Origin: Microcaldota archaeon
Lineage (GTDB): Archaea; Micrarchaeota; Micrarchaeia; Micrarchaeales; Micrarchaeaceae
Direction: 5' to 3'
NCBI GenBank assembly: GCA_021827525.1
Contig: JAKAVJ010000010.1
Span: forward strand, 1 to 41,085
Length of the DNA stretch: 41,085 nucleotides
Shown here piece by piece: positions 1 through 7,271 of the stretch (its first letter is position 1; each line of letters opens with the position of its first letter). Position numbers and translations under genes: made by a program. The notes under the pieces are model-generated. The model was not told where the DNA came from. It saw nothing but the letters and a program-made list of their open reading frames with translations, and made no database searches.

Positions 1-2
1 TT

Positions 3-425
3 CTAGCCAAGGTGGAGAGGGGCAGCGTAGTCCCGAACTACAACATTGCCAAGAGGCTGCTTGAGAGGCTTGAGATGCTGGAGCATTCGCATGAAAGGAC
101 CGCGGGCAGCGTGATGCACAGGAAGGTTGTGGCGCTGAAGGCCTCCGACACCATAAGGCATATGACAGTCATGGCAAAGCGCGAAGGCATATCGCAGTTC
201 CCGGTATATGACGGAAAATCCATAGCAGGCTCTATAACAACAAAGGACGTGATGGATATTGACGGCGAGATAAATGTCGGAAGCGTTGCCAAAGCGCCCT
301 TCCCGACCATATCGGAGGATGTGCCCATAAGCACGGTAAAGGAGCTTCTAAGGTCTAGCAGCGCTGTCCTTGTTGTCAGGGGGTCGAAAGTCGTAGGGAT
401 AATTACCCCGGAAGACATAATTTGA
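3..425 (+). CDS. HTH-CBS transcriptional regulator, 5' end outside the window
   Basis: The reading frame is open to the left edge (LAK before the tracked GTG at 12), so this is the C-terminal part of a longer protein. The first residues (LAKVERGSVVPNYNIAKRL) resemble the end of an XRE-type helix-turn-helix. They are followed by a tandem CBS pair: the first CBS around SVMHRKVVALKASDTI to TTKDVMDID, the second around VAKAPFPTISEDVPI to GIITPEDII. This order matches the archaeal family of XRE HTH proteins with C-terminal CBS domains (COG3620-like). CBS pairs usually bind adenosine nucleotides, so a ligand-sensing DNA-binding role is inferred. It converges with the broken DUF167 gene downstream. 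The true start is not visible, and the GTG at 12 is only an internal codon. Confidence 0.8.
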   Translation, partial: LAKVERGSVVPNYNIAKRLLERLEMLEHSHERTAGSVMHRKVVALKASDTIRHMTVMAKREGISQFPVYDGKSIAGSITTKDVMDIDGEINVGSVAKAPFPTISEDVPISTVKELLRSSSAVLVVRGSKVVGIITPEDII

Positions 426-450
426 TTTGGTTTCTTGGAAATCGCCCGTA

Positions 451-519
451 TTACGCTATTTCAACGACCTTGTCCCTGCCTGATGCTCCGGATATTATCG
501 TTATGTCGCGCTTCTTTAC
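451..519 (-). pseudogene. C-terminal half of a DUF167 (UPF0235/YggU-like) gene, split by the TnpB element
   Basis: On the minus strand bases 519 to 451 read VKKRDITIISGASGRDKVVE, then IA and a stop. This is the characteristic end of the DUF167/UPF0235 family (an I-S-G-x-x-S/G-R-x-K-V-V-E pattern). The N-terminal half lies at 1882-2031, beyond the TnpB element. Joining 1882 directly to 519 restores one 72-residue frame with no lost or added base (EHFN + VKKRD), which is close to the normal length of archaeal members. The fragment has no promoter of its own here and is presumably dead. The function of the family is not established. Confidence 0.88.
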
Positions 520-537
520 AGAATGCATAGCAGAAAG

Positions 538-558
538 CCCACGATTTTCAATCGTGGG
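538..558 (+). repeat. left-end hairpin of the TnpB element
   Basis: CCCACGAT (538-545) pairs perfectly with ATCGTGGG (551-558) around a TTTCA loop. It lies 18 bases inside the inferred left boundary. Hairpins of this kind near the left end are the recognition structure for TnpA in the IS200/IS605 group. It is not followed by a T-tract and so is not read as a terminator. Confidence 0.8.
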
Positions 559-619
559 ATGAATGCGAAATGCATAGATTATTAATTATATCTAAGTATA
601 TTGTACGGTAGTTGAGTAA

Positions 620-1825
620 ATGAAACTAACGCAGGTTGTAGAGGTAGAGGGCAATTATGAAATACTTGACAATCTTGCAAAGATAACCAACGGATTGTAC
701 AATTCTGCATTGTACGAAATCAACCAAAGATACAGTAAAGAACAGAAATTCTACTTCTACTACGATCTCTGCAATATTCTAAAGGGCAACACCCTCTACG
801 CCTTATTGCCCTCCCAGACCGCCCAGGCCGTGTTGCAGAAAGTCGACGGCGCAATAAAGTCATTCCTGAAACTCCGCAGAAACAATGCAAATGCGGCATA
901 TCCAAGATACCACAAGAAAGATACTGCCTGGGTAATACCGTTCAAATCGCAGCAGATAAAAATTGATGGGAATATTTTGACAGTTCCAATGTCCATGAAG
1001 TACAGAGAAGAGAAGGGGTTGTCGCATCTTGATCTCAAAATTCCTGACCTGCGATATAGCGGAACCGTAAAATACACTGAATTGTATAAAACAGACAGAT
1101 GGTATGCATCAATAGTGATTGACGTAAAAGAGCAGCAGGAATCTGTGCCAAAAGGCAACCTCTACATCGATCTTGGTATTAAGAACCTCGCAGCAGTATT
1201 CGATGGCAAAAAGGTTGCGATTTATTCAGGAGGAAAAACCAGTTCTACAAACAGGTATAGAAACAAAAAGAATGCAGAACAACAGGCCATTCTTTCAACA
1301 ATAGGGAGAAAGACAAGTAAAGAGAAGAGGCAAATTGCAAGAAAGGCGTTGCATCAATTGAAGCAGCAACTGCATTCAATGACAAAGGCGATTGTACAAA
1401 CAGCAAAAGTTGAGAACAAAGGAATAGTCGTCGGTGATCTGTCGCACATAAGAGACAGCGCCAATTATAATGACAATGCCAATCAGAAGATACACCAGTG
1501 GCAGTTTGCTGAGATAACAAAACAACTCTTCTACAAGGCAAAGGAGTTCGGGGTAAAGATAACGAAAATATCTGAGGAAGATACTTCAAAGACGTGCGCA
1601 CTGTGCGGCCAAGAAACAAACGGAAGGGTGCACAGGGGATTGTATAGATGTAAACTATACAGCAAACAGTTCAACGCTGATGCGAATGGCGCGTTGAACA
1701 TAATGAAAAGGTATCTCCAAATCCCGCTGCAGCAAGGCAGTGGGATAGGAGTAGTGGGTGTCCTGGCACACCCCGCGGTATATCATTGGAATGAACACAG
1801 ATGGTGTAATGATGCCAACGGTTGA
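620..1825 (+). CDS. tnpB: TnpB RNA-guided nuclease (RuvC fold), with relocated RuvC-II glutamate and altered zinc finger
   Basis: 401 residues, the usual TnpB size, beginning with a WED-like strand segment (MKLTQVVEVEGNYEI). RuvC-I is YIDLGIKNLA with Asp184. At the RuvC-II position, where E-D-L is usual, the protein has VVGDLS with Gly272; an acidic pair Glu319-Glu320 sits 47-48 residues later just before TSKTC. That spacing matches the rearranged catalytic site described for Fanzor and some related TnpBs. RuvC-III Asp354 is present in NADANGALNI. The zinc finger is CALC...C then KLY: the fourth ligand, normally Cys, is Tyr347. It probably uses the right-end RNA as guide. Whether it is active cannot be told from sequence; it may be newly decaying. 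Confidence 0.93.
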   Translation: MKLTQVVEVEGNYEILDNLAKITNGLYNSALYEINQRYSKEQKFYFYYDLCNILKGNTLYALLPSQTAQAVLQKVDGAIKSFLKLRRNNANAAYPRYHKKDTAWVIPFKSQQIKIDGNILTVPMSMKYREEKGLSHLDLKIPDLRYSGTVKYTELYKTDRWYASIVIDVKEQQESVPKGNLYIDLGIKNLAAVFDGKKVAIYSGGKTSSTNRYRNKKNAEQQAILSTIGRKTSKEKRQIARKALHQLKQQLHSMTKAIVQTAKVENKGIVVGDLSHIRDSANYNDNANQKIHQWQFAEITKQLFYKAKEFGVKITKISEEDTSKTCALCGQETNGRVHRGLYRCKLYSKQFNADANGALNIMKRYLQIPLQQGSGIGVVGVLAHPAVYHWNEHRWCNDANG

Positions 1826-1900
1826 AACGAACCTTGAAACCGTGAGGAACCCCACAGAATTTATTCGTGGGAGGATGTCAGATTGAAGTGCTCAGATAGC
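1740..1900 (+). ncRNA. probable omegaRNA (reRNA) scaffold of the TnpB element plus guide
   Basis: TnpB guide RNAs are made from the 3' end of tnpB through the right end, with the flanking DNA as guide. Here the segment holds the tail of tnpB, the conserved block GTGAGGAACCCCACAGAATT and the terminal hairpin CCCAC (1851-1855)/GTGGG (1867-1871), ending GAGGATGTCAG at 1881. The guide would then start ATTGAAGTGCTCAGATAG at 1882. The 5' end is a guess; only the right end and guide start are supported by sequence. A second copy of the conserved block lies behind copA. Confidence 0.6.
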
Positions 1901-2031
1901 AGCGATATGACCGCTTCGTTGGCCTTCCCGCGCTCCGGCTTTGCCGTTACCTTTATCCTATAGGTGCCGTCGTCCAAGCGCTCCACGGCATTAGACTTTG
2001 AATTCGGCGTTACGTGAATCTTTATTCTCAT
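1882..2031 (-). pseudogene. N-terminal half of the DUF167 (UPF0235) gene
   Basis: From ATG at 2031 the minus strand encodes 50 residues of a DUF167 protein, with the family landmarks VTPNSKSNAV and KPERGKANEAVISLL. It then runs into the TnpB right end, which adds LTSSHE and a stop (the tracked ORF ends at 1861). The missing C-terminal 22 residues are at 451-519. The start follows the threonine synthase stop by 22 bases, so the gene was once the third member of a citrate synthase-threonine synthase-DUF167 transcription unit. The upstream in-frame ATG at 2046 (MQVYC) is less likely because the family begins at the MRIKIHV strand. Confidence 0.88.
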
Positions 2032-2053
2032 GCAATAAACCTGCAATGACTCG

Positions 2054-3115
2054 TTATACGTTTGCCCCGGTTATCACTGCTGCCCTTATGCCTTTAGGTA
2101 CGCCTTTGCCGTTGCGTAGGAATGCAAGGGGAGCCACAGCTGCAAGTTCCACGGTCAATCCGTATCTTTCGGTGAATGACTGCTGCTCTTTGGACATGTC
2201 AGATTCGCTTACGGTTCCCATGGCCCCGCTGCGCTTTTGCATATATTCGAGCGCTTGGTTGCCGAAAGTAGGGTAGCCGACTGCTATTGCATCTGCCTTT
2301 GTCCTCGGCGTCTCGTATTCAACGCCCCTGCTTTCCTTAAATGCCTTGTACAGCGGGCTGCATGCTCTCGCCTCGACGCCTATTACTGCAGGCATGCTTG
2401 AAGTACGCTTTGCGGCTCTGATCTCTTCAATAGCCTTGAATGTGCCGCTGAGAAGCGTGGCGTTGCCTACGGGCACTAAGATTGAATCGGCGCCTATGCC
2501 TGATAGTATGATCTCGTATGCTATTGTCTTCTGGCCCTCCTTCCTGTAGCAATAGTCGCCGGCCAGGAACGCGCCGTTTCGCCTTGCGTAGGCCTCGGCA
2601 AGGCGCTGCGCCTTGTTGAAGTCGCCATCCACGCGCGTAACGTCGGCATCGTGCGTATCGCGTATGTCGCGCACCTTGTCCCTGCTCGCATTGCTGCTTA
2701 TGAATATCTTCGCCTTCATGCCGTAGAGCTTTGCATAATAGGCAACAGAATAAGCCATATTGCCTGTGGATGCACAGACTACCTCCTTGTAGCCGTAGTC
2801 GTGCGCCTTGCCAATCTCTATGACTGAGCCGCGGTCCTTGAATGAATGCGTAGGGTTGCCCACCTCGAGCTTCATGTATGTGTTTGAAAGGTCGGTGCTC
2901 TTTATTATTTTTGTCAGGCCTACCTCATACCTGCAGTAATTGCCTGAAGGCAGCACAGGCACGAAGTCCCAGAAGGATGAGAGCTTCTCCCTTCCCATGG
3001 CAGGCTTGTGCGCATATACAACCTCCAGTATGCCTGAGCATCTGCTGCATATTTGACTTCTGTAATCGCTCTCGAATGTGCTGCCGCACTTCGTGCATTT
3101 CAGATAGTACCTCAT
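2054..3115 (-). CDS. thrC: Threonine synthase
   Basis: Converts O-phosphohomoserine to threonine with PLP. The 353-residue protein has an N-terminal zinc ribbon (CTKCGSTF...CSRCSG, residues 8-27), as in archaeal and Bacillus-type threonine synthases, then the fold type II PLP core. NPTHSFKDRG contains the Schiff-base lysine, and ASTGNMAYSVAYYAKLYG is the phosphate-binding/asparagine loop. VPVGNATLLSG replaces the more usual glycine-rich PVGNGG loop. It begins 6 bases after the citrate synthase stop and is almost certainly co-transcribed with it. A related PLP lyase (cysteate or diaminopropionate type) cannot be fully excluded, but length and zinc ribbon favour ThrC. Confidence 0.88.
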   Translation of the reverse strand: MRYYLKCTKCGSTFESDYRSQICSRCSGILEVVYAHKPAMGREKLSSFWDFVPVLPSGNYCRYEVGLTKIIKSTDLSNTYMKLEVGNPTHSFKDRGSVIEIGKAHDYGYKEVVCASTGNMAYSVAYYAKLYGMKAKIFISSNASRDKVRDIRDTHDADVTRVDGDFNKAQRLAEAYARRNGAFLAGDYCYRKEGQKTIAYEIILSGIGADSILVPVGNATLLSGTFKAIEEIRAAKRTSSMPAVIGVEARACSPLYKAFKESRGVEYETPRTKADAIAVGYPTFGNQALEYMQKRSGAMGTVSESDMSKEQQSFTERYGLTVELAAVAPLAFLRNGKGVPKGIRAAVITGANV

Positions 3116-3121
3116 AGCGCA

Positions 3122-4273
3122 TTACCTGTCTTCCATCTTAACAAATTTCAGCCCTATCTCGCCTGTGTAATTCTCCAACGGCCTGAGCAGCTTGTTGTTC
3201 TGCCAGTACTCCATTATGTGCGCACACCATCCCGGTATCCTGCTGGCTGCGAACAGCGGCGTAAAAAGCCCCGAAGGTATGCCAAGGTATTCGTATACGG
3301 GCCCGCTGAAGAAGTCTACATTGGGCCATATGCCATGAGTCTTGCCGAGCTTGTCTATCATCAGCTTCTCGGCCCGAAGCGCTATTGCGGTGACGTTCTT
3401 CACATCCTCGTCCGAGCCATTCATTATCTCCATCAGGCTCTCCTTTATTATCCTGGCCCTGGGGTCGTATGTCTTGTACACCCTGTGGCCGAAGCCCATT
3501 ATCCTCTTCTTGCCTGCGAGTGCCTGCTCTATGTATTCCTCCGTATTGTCGGGGCTGCCGATCTCATGCAGCATCGCCAGGGCATTCTCGTCGGCGCCGC
3601 CGTGCAGCGGCCCCTTCAATGCCGATACGCCTGCCACGGCCGAGAGGTACATATCGGAAAGCGTTGAGGCAGAAACGAGGCATGCAAACGTGGAGGCGTT
3701 TGAGCTGTGCTCAGCGTGCAGAATTAGCATCTTGTCGAGCATTCTGGACTTGCCTGCCTCTGGCTTCTTGCCGGTGAGCATGTAGAGGAAATTCTCCGCG
3801 TGGCCAAGCTCCTTGCTGGGCCTTGTATATCCATTCCCTGATGCAGCGCTGCCCATTGCCGCCACTATGCTCGAAAGCTTTGATATCAGCCTTATGCTCT
3901 TGCGCATGTTAGCTTCTGGGCTCTGGTCCTCCGTCTCTGTGTCGAATGCCGAGAGCGCCGAGAGCGCAGCGCTAAGTATGTGCATCTGCTTCTCCTTGCC
4001 TGAGAGCTTGACTATCATGTCCAGTATGAAATCCGGCAGGTCGCGCTCCGCAGCCATCGTTTTGGAGAATGTGTTGAGCTCTTCTTTCCTGGGCAGCCTG
4101 CCGTAAAGAAGCAGGTAGCATGTTTCCTCGAACGATGAGTATTTTGCTATGTCCTCTATCGCATACCCGCGGTAGTACAGCCTGCCGTTTATACCGTCGA
4201 CTTTGCTTATCTTCGAGTCGGTGAAATACACGCCTTCCAATCCGTAATGGACCTCGTTGGGTTTCTCCTCCAT
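3122..4273 (-). CDS. gltA: Citrate synthase
   Basis: Condenses acetyl-CoA and oxaloacetate to citrate. From ATG 4273 it is 383 residues, the usual size of archaeal/Gram-positive type citrate synthase. Catalytic landmarks are all present: HAEHSSNAST (first His), GPLHGGADENAL, GFGHRVYKTYDPRA (second His) and PNVDFFSGPVYEYLG (catalytic Asp). The family normally begins near GLEGVYF, and GGTG lies 4 bases before the ATG at 4273, so this start is preferred over the tracked TTG at 4324 (400 residues) or the ATG at 4297. It leads the unit with thrC and is divergent from the malate:quinone oxidoreductase gene, a coherent TCA pairing. A 2-methylcitrate synthase role is a less likely alternative. Confidence 0.93.
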   Translation of the reverse strand: MEEKPNEVHYGLEGVYFTDSKISKVDGINGRLYYRGYAIEDIAKYSSFEETCYLLLYGRLPRKEELNTFSKTMAAERDLPDFILDMIVKLSGKEKQMHILSAALSALSAFDTETEDQSPEANMRKSIRLISKLSSIVAAMGSAASGNGYTRPSKELGHAENFLYMLTGKKPEAGKSRMLDKMLILHAEHSSNASTFACLVSASTLSDMYLSAVAGVSALKGPLHGGADENALAMLHEIGSPDNTEEYIEQALAGKKRIMGFGHRVYKTYDPRARIIKESLMEIMNGSDEDVKNVTAIALRAEKLMIDKLGKTHGIWPNVDFFSGPVYEYLGIPSGLFTPLFAASRIPGWCAHIMEYWQNNKLLRPLENYTGEIGLKFVKMEDR

Positions 4274-4341
4274 CACACCACACACATTGTAGCTCATAGA
4301 ACTAATAAATCCCTTTTCATTCAATTTTATAATGTAATTAG

Positions 4342-5676
4342 ATGGAAAAGAATTTCGATGTTATAATAGTCGGAGGAGGCGTCACTGGGACCTCGCTGCT
4401 GTACATGCTCTCCAGGTACACCAAGATAAGGAGGGTGCTTCTCCTCGAGAAGTACGGCAGCATGGCTTCGCTGAACTCCAATAGCAGGAGCAACAGCCAG
4501 ACGCTCCATTTCGGCGACATAGAGACAAATTATACGCTTGACAAATCCAAGAAGGTGAAAGAGTACGCGGAATACCTGCTCGGATATACACGGAACGTGT
4601 TGGACAGGGGCGAATCCAGGAGGATAATACGCAAGTGCCAGAAGATGGTGCTCGGAGTGGGCCATGAGGAGGTTGAAGCGCTGGAAAGGATTTATGGATC
4701 TGGCATACTCGATATATTCCCGGGCCTGAAGAGGATAGAGAGGAGGGAGATAGCAAAGATTGAGCCAAAGGTGATAGAGGGCAGGAAGGGCAATGAACGC
4801 GTGCTTGCTCTGCTCTCTGACAAAGGCTACATGGTCGACTTCGGCAGGCTTGCGGGTACCTTCATAGACAAGGCGAGAAGATACAATAGGGGAGTGAGGG
4901 TAGATACGGGCGTTGAAGTCAAGAAAGCCCGCAGGACTAACGATGGATATGTAGTACATGCGGGCGGCAGGGAGCTCATCTCCAAATTCGTCGTGTTCGC
5001 GACCGGAAGCTACAGCCTGCATTTCGCAAAGATGTTCGGCTACGACGAGAACCTTTCTATACTCTCCATTGGGGGAGGGTTCTACTTCTCAAAGCGCATG
5101 CTCAGGGGCAAGGTATACAGGGTGCAGCATGGCCACATACCTTTCGCAGCCATACATGCAGATCCGGACATCAACAATGGCAGCGTCACGAGGTTCGGGC
5201 CCACCGTTACTGTGCCTCCGGTGCTTGAGAAGGGCCATCTTGGCACCTTGCCTGATTATGTCAGGTCATTCGACATAGACCTTCAGACCGCAATAAGCCT
5301 TAAGCGCATACTGCTGAACAAGGACATAATGCGCATAATAAGGAGGAATATGTCATATGGGCTCCCCATAGTAGGAAAGGGGCTTTTCCTCAAGAACGAA
5401 GCCTCAAAGATAATACCAACTATAAAGGCCGGCGACCTGTGGCTCGACAAGAGCACAGGGGGGATCAGGCCGCAGATAATAGATAAGACAAAGCACTTCC
5501 TTGCACTTGGTGAGGCGAAGATACAGCGCGAAGGGCTCATATTCAACATAACGCCATCGCCCGGCGCCAGCTCCTGTGTGGGCAGTGCACTGGAGGATGC
5601 AAGGTACATATCCAAGTATCTTGGAACAGACTTTAACGAAGGGCTTTTCAACAAGGAAATAGCAACAAAGGATTGA
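4342..5676 (+). CDS. mqo: Malate:quinone oxidoreductase
   Basis: FAD-dependent oxidation of malate to oxaloacetate, passing electrons to the quinone pool at the inner face of the membrane. The N-terminal Rossmann motif is DVIIVGGGVTGTSLLYML (about residues 6-23), followed by the Mqo signature region NSNSRSNSQTLHFGDIETNY. The C-terminal FAD-contact segment is FNITPSPGASSCVGSALEDA. At 444 residues it is slightly shorter than typical bacterial Mqo (about 490). No transmembrane helix is seen, as expected for a peripheral enzyme. It supplies oxaloacetate to the divergent citrate synthase. L-2-hydroxyglutarate oxidases share the fold, but the SQTLHFGDIETNY block favours Mqo. Confidence 0.88.
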   Translation: MEKNFDVIIVGGGVTGTSLLYMLSRYTKIRRVLLLEKYGSMASLNSNSRSNSQTLHFGDIETNYTLDKSKKVKEYAEYLLGYTRNVLDRGESRRIIRKCQKMVLGVGHEEVEALERIYGSGILDIFPGLKRIERREIAKIEPKVIEGRKGNERVLALLSDKGYMVDFGRLAGTFIDKARRYNRGVRVDTGVEVKKARRTNDGYVVHAGGRELISKFVVFATGSYSLHFAKMFGYDENLSILSIGGGFYFSKRMLRGKVYRVQHGHIPFAAIHADPDINNGSVTRFGPTVTVPPVLEKGHLGTLPDYVRSFDIDLQTAISLKRILLNKDIMRIIRRNMSYGLPIVGKGLFLKNEASKIIPTIKAGDLWLDKSTGGIRPQIIDKTKHFLALGEAKIQREGLIFNITPSPGASSCVGSALEDARYISKYLGTDFNEGLFNKEIATKD

Positions 5677-5679
5677 ATA

Positions 5680-6672
5680 GTGATATGCATGATTCACACC
5701 ACCATTAGGATCAGCAAGCTAAATAGGAGGATATTCGCCAAAGAAGCGAGGAGGCTGGCTTCCGGGAACGGATATATGGAGCTGCATTTTACCCCAGTCA
5801 AAGAACCCGATGTCAGCGTCATCGTGCGGGCACGCAAGGCGGGCAGGTTCATACTTGACGCATTGACATCCATAGCGAACCAGGACTTCGATGGGAGCAT
5901 CGAAACGGTGATCTGCTACCCTACTGACAATGCCGATGATACGCTCGACAGGATATACGATTTCGCCAGCCGATTGGCGGCATCTAGTATACGCAACATA
6001 TCGATAAAGGTCGTATTTACAGGCAGGGAAACCGCTTCAATGGCGTTCAGGACAGGGCTGAGGAATTCATCAGGCAGGTATACTGCGATACTCGACTATG
6101 ACAACATCTACAAGAGAAATAAACTGTCCGCACAGTTGGGCTTCATGGAGGAGACCGGTGCGCATTTCAGCTTTACCAATTATGACATGGTTGATGCAGG
6201 CCTCAATAGGATAAGGTTCAGGCTGCACAGGCCCGGCAAGGACTACAAAAATTTCAACAGCTTATTGGAAAAGTTCTATGTCGACGCCAACACGGTAATG
6301 TTCGACAGGCGCTTCAAGAAGCTCATGATAAAAGCGTATGATGTGATAAGCTCCAGCCTCTACGACAATTTGTTCGATGATTATCTGATGGGGTTCGTAG
6401 CGCTGCTCACAGATAACCTGAACCTATGCAGTAAATCACTTGTCCTGTACAGGGTTTCAGGATTCAATTCGTCAGTATTGAAAGGGGACGAATCTGCGGA
6501 GGTGCGTTTCGACAGGAATATTTTCCTGAATGATAATGCGCAGAAGACGTTTGCGGCGCTCATAAGGATAAACCACAGGCTGCACCTCACTAATAAAAGA
6601 CTGTATTTGGGCAGCAGGCTTTACCTTTCCAGCAAGCCGCTGAAGTCGGGCTTTGAAAGGTTCAGCAGGTAA
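5680..6672 (+). CDS. GT2-family glycosyltransferase
   Basis: Predicted GT-A fold nucleotide-sugar transferase, 330 residues. It has VSVIVRARKAGRFILDALTSI (the GT2 opening strand and helix), ETVICYPTDNADDT, and a DxD-type metal site in AILDYDNIYKRNKLSAQL. No transmembrane helix is apparent, so it is cytosolic or membrane-associated. It follows mqo by 3 bases. The GTG start at 5680 has AAGGA 8 bases upstream; ATG at 5689 is the alternative. A role in surface glycan or S-layer glycosylation is inferred from the many exported Asn-rich proteins nearby. The substrate cannot be told. Confidence 0.8.
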   Translation: MICMIHTTIRISKLNRRIFAKEARRLASGNGYMELHFTPVKEPDVSVIVRARKAGRFILDALTSIANQDFDGSIETVICYPTDNADDTLDRIYDFASRLAASSIRNISIKVVFTGRETASMAFRTGLRNSSGRYTAILDYDNIYKRNKLSAQLGFMEETGAHFSFTNYDMVDAGLNRIRFRLHRPGKDYKNFNSLLEKFYVDANTVMFDRRFKKLMIKAYDVISSSLYDNLFDDYLMGFVALLTDNLNLCSKSLVLYRVSGFNSSVLKGDESAEVRFDRNIFLNDNAQKTFAALIRINHRLHLTNKRLYLGSRLYLSSKPLKSGFERFSR

Positions 6673-6692
6673 AACACCGGGACAGACAAAAC

Positions 6693-6765
6693 CGGCAGAA
6701 AATCTTTATAGGCGAGGCGGCAGCAGCCGCCCCGTTTCTGGGTGTGCTAGGAAAAACCCAGCAAT
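6693..6765 (+). ncRNA. possible structured small RNA or 3' structure after the glycosyltransferase
   Basis: After an ATCTTTATAG box (6693-6702) come two hairpins. The first is perfect: GGCGGC (6716-6721) AGCA GCCGCC (6726-6731). The second pairs CTGGGT (6738-6743) with ACCCAG (6756-6761). A T/A-rich tail follows. The hairpins start too close to the TATA box for all of them to lie in its transcript, so they may instead end the glycosyltransferase mRNA. No known RNA family is recognised. Confidence 0.3.
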
Positions 6766-6779
6766 ATTATTTTGTAAAT

Positions 6780-6790
6780 CAAGATATTTA
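6780..6790 (+). promoter_or_regulatory. TATA box ahead of the ATPase module
   Basis: AGATATTTAAATG is a good archaeal TATA element. A start of transcription near 6810 would give a leader of about 120 bases before the GTG at 6933. That leader contains a second AT-rich box (GGGTATATAAGC, about 6823-6834), which could be an alternative promoter, and a 13-codon ORF. Confidence 0.5.
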
Positions 6791-6868
6791 AATGATTGTA
6801 TTAAAGTATATGATTTAACCTATGGGTATATAAGCATGTAGCACAATAAAACTATACTGAGGAGAGCG

Positions 6869-6910
6869 ATGCCAACGCTATATAAGAAGGCAGGCGAGGT
6901 AAGGCAGTAG
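6869..6910 (+). CDS. possible 13-residue leader peptide
   Basis: ATG at 6869 is preceded by GAGGAG and opens 13 codons (MPTLYKKAGEVRQ) ending at TAG 6908-6910, 22 bases before the 112-residue gene. The ribosome site is better than that of the next gene. It could be a leader peptide or chance. No family can be assigned. Confidence 0.25.
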   Translation: MPTLYKKAGEVRQ

Positions 6911-6932
6911 GTCTTGTTCTCTGGGTGATGGA

Positions 6933-7271
6933 GTGGAAGAAACAACAGCAAAGAGGGGGCTAGCGTGCGCAAAGTTCGAGAAGGCAGTCATGGATTTTGC
7001 CGATGAAATCCTGGACGGCCACATACCGTACGAGATAGACGAGAAGGCAGCGGAAAGCATATGCAGGGCAGTGAGGGAAGCCATAGAATCCTATGCGGTA
7101 GCGAAGGACTACGCCATATATGGCTTCGTGATCGCCTACAGCATAACGATGCACATGACCAGCAAGGGCATAGGCATAGCTGGACCGGAACACACAGCGC
7201 CAGTCGTGGATGGCTCATCGGCCATCCCGGCCCCCTCATCTCCATCCGTCACCTGCATGGTGATGCGATGA
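6933..7271 (+). CDS. Small helical protein, translationally coupled to the HerA-like ATPase
   Basis: 112 residues from GTG 6933; a stop at 6900 in this frame rules out a longer form, and GGTGATG just upstream may serve as ribosome site. The first 80 residues are predicted mostly alpha-helical (FEKAVMDFADEILDGHIPY, CRAVREAIESYAVAKDYAIY). The tail is Pro/Ser/Thr-rich. No signal peptide or known domain is recognised. Its stop overlaps the start of the ATPase gene (ATGA, 7268-7271), which strongly suggests a shared complex or dosage link. Function is unknown; an accessory subunit of the ATPase is inferred from coupling only. Confidence 0.7.
   Translation: MEETTAKRGLACAKFEKAVMDFADEILDGHIPYEIDEKAAESICRAVREAIESYAVAKDYAIYGFVIAYSITMHMTSKGIGIAGPEHTAPVVDGSSAIPAPSSPSVTCMVMR

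Larger units (their letters stand above)
520..1881 (+). mobile_element. IS605/IS1341-type element carrying tnpB only
   Basis: The limits come from rebuilding the interrupted DUF167 gene: left flank ...CTTCTTTAC (511-519), right flank ATTGAAGTGC (1882 on). There is no target duplication, as expected for the IS200/IS605 group. Because 520 and 1882 are both A, the element could equally be 521-1882. The left end has a perfect 8 bp hairpin (538-558). The right end carries the typical GTGGGAGGATGTCA terminus. No Y1 transposase (TnpA) is present, so movement would need a partner elsewhere. The base 5' to the insertion gives a likely TAM of TTTAC (515-519). Confidence 0.88.

Noticed and set aside
720-1855. 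Minus-strand ORFs opposite tnpB (720-905, 796-1158, 1245-1619, 1655-1855)
   Set aside because: No family features; they are antisense shadows of a well-supported TnpB frame.
4327-5022. 231-residue minus-strand ORF under mqo
   Set aside because: No recognisable motif, and the plus frame carries clear FAD and Mqo signatures.
7061-7267. The 69-residue N-terminal extension of the ATPase in the ORF track
   Set aside because: It overlaps the 112-residue gene in another frame and is Ser/His-rich with no fold; the ATGA overlap at 7268 gives a natural start.
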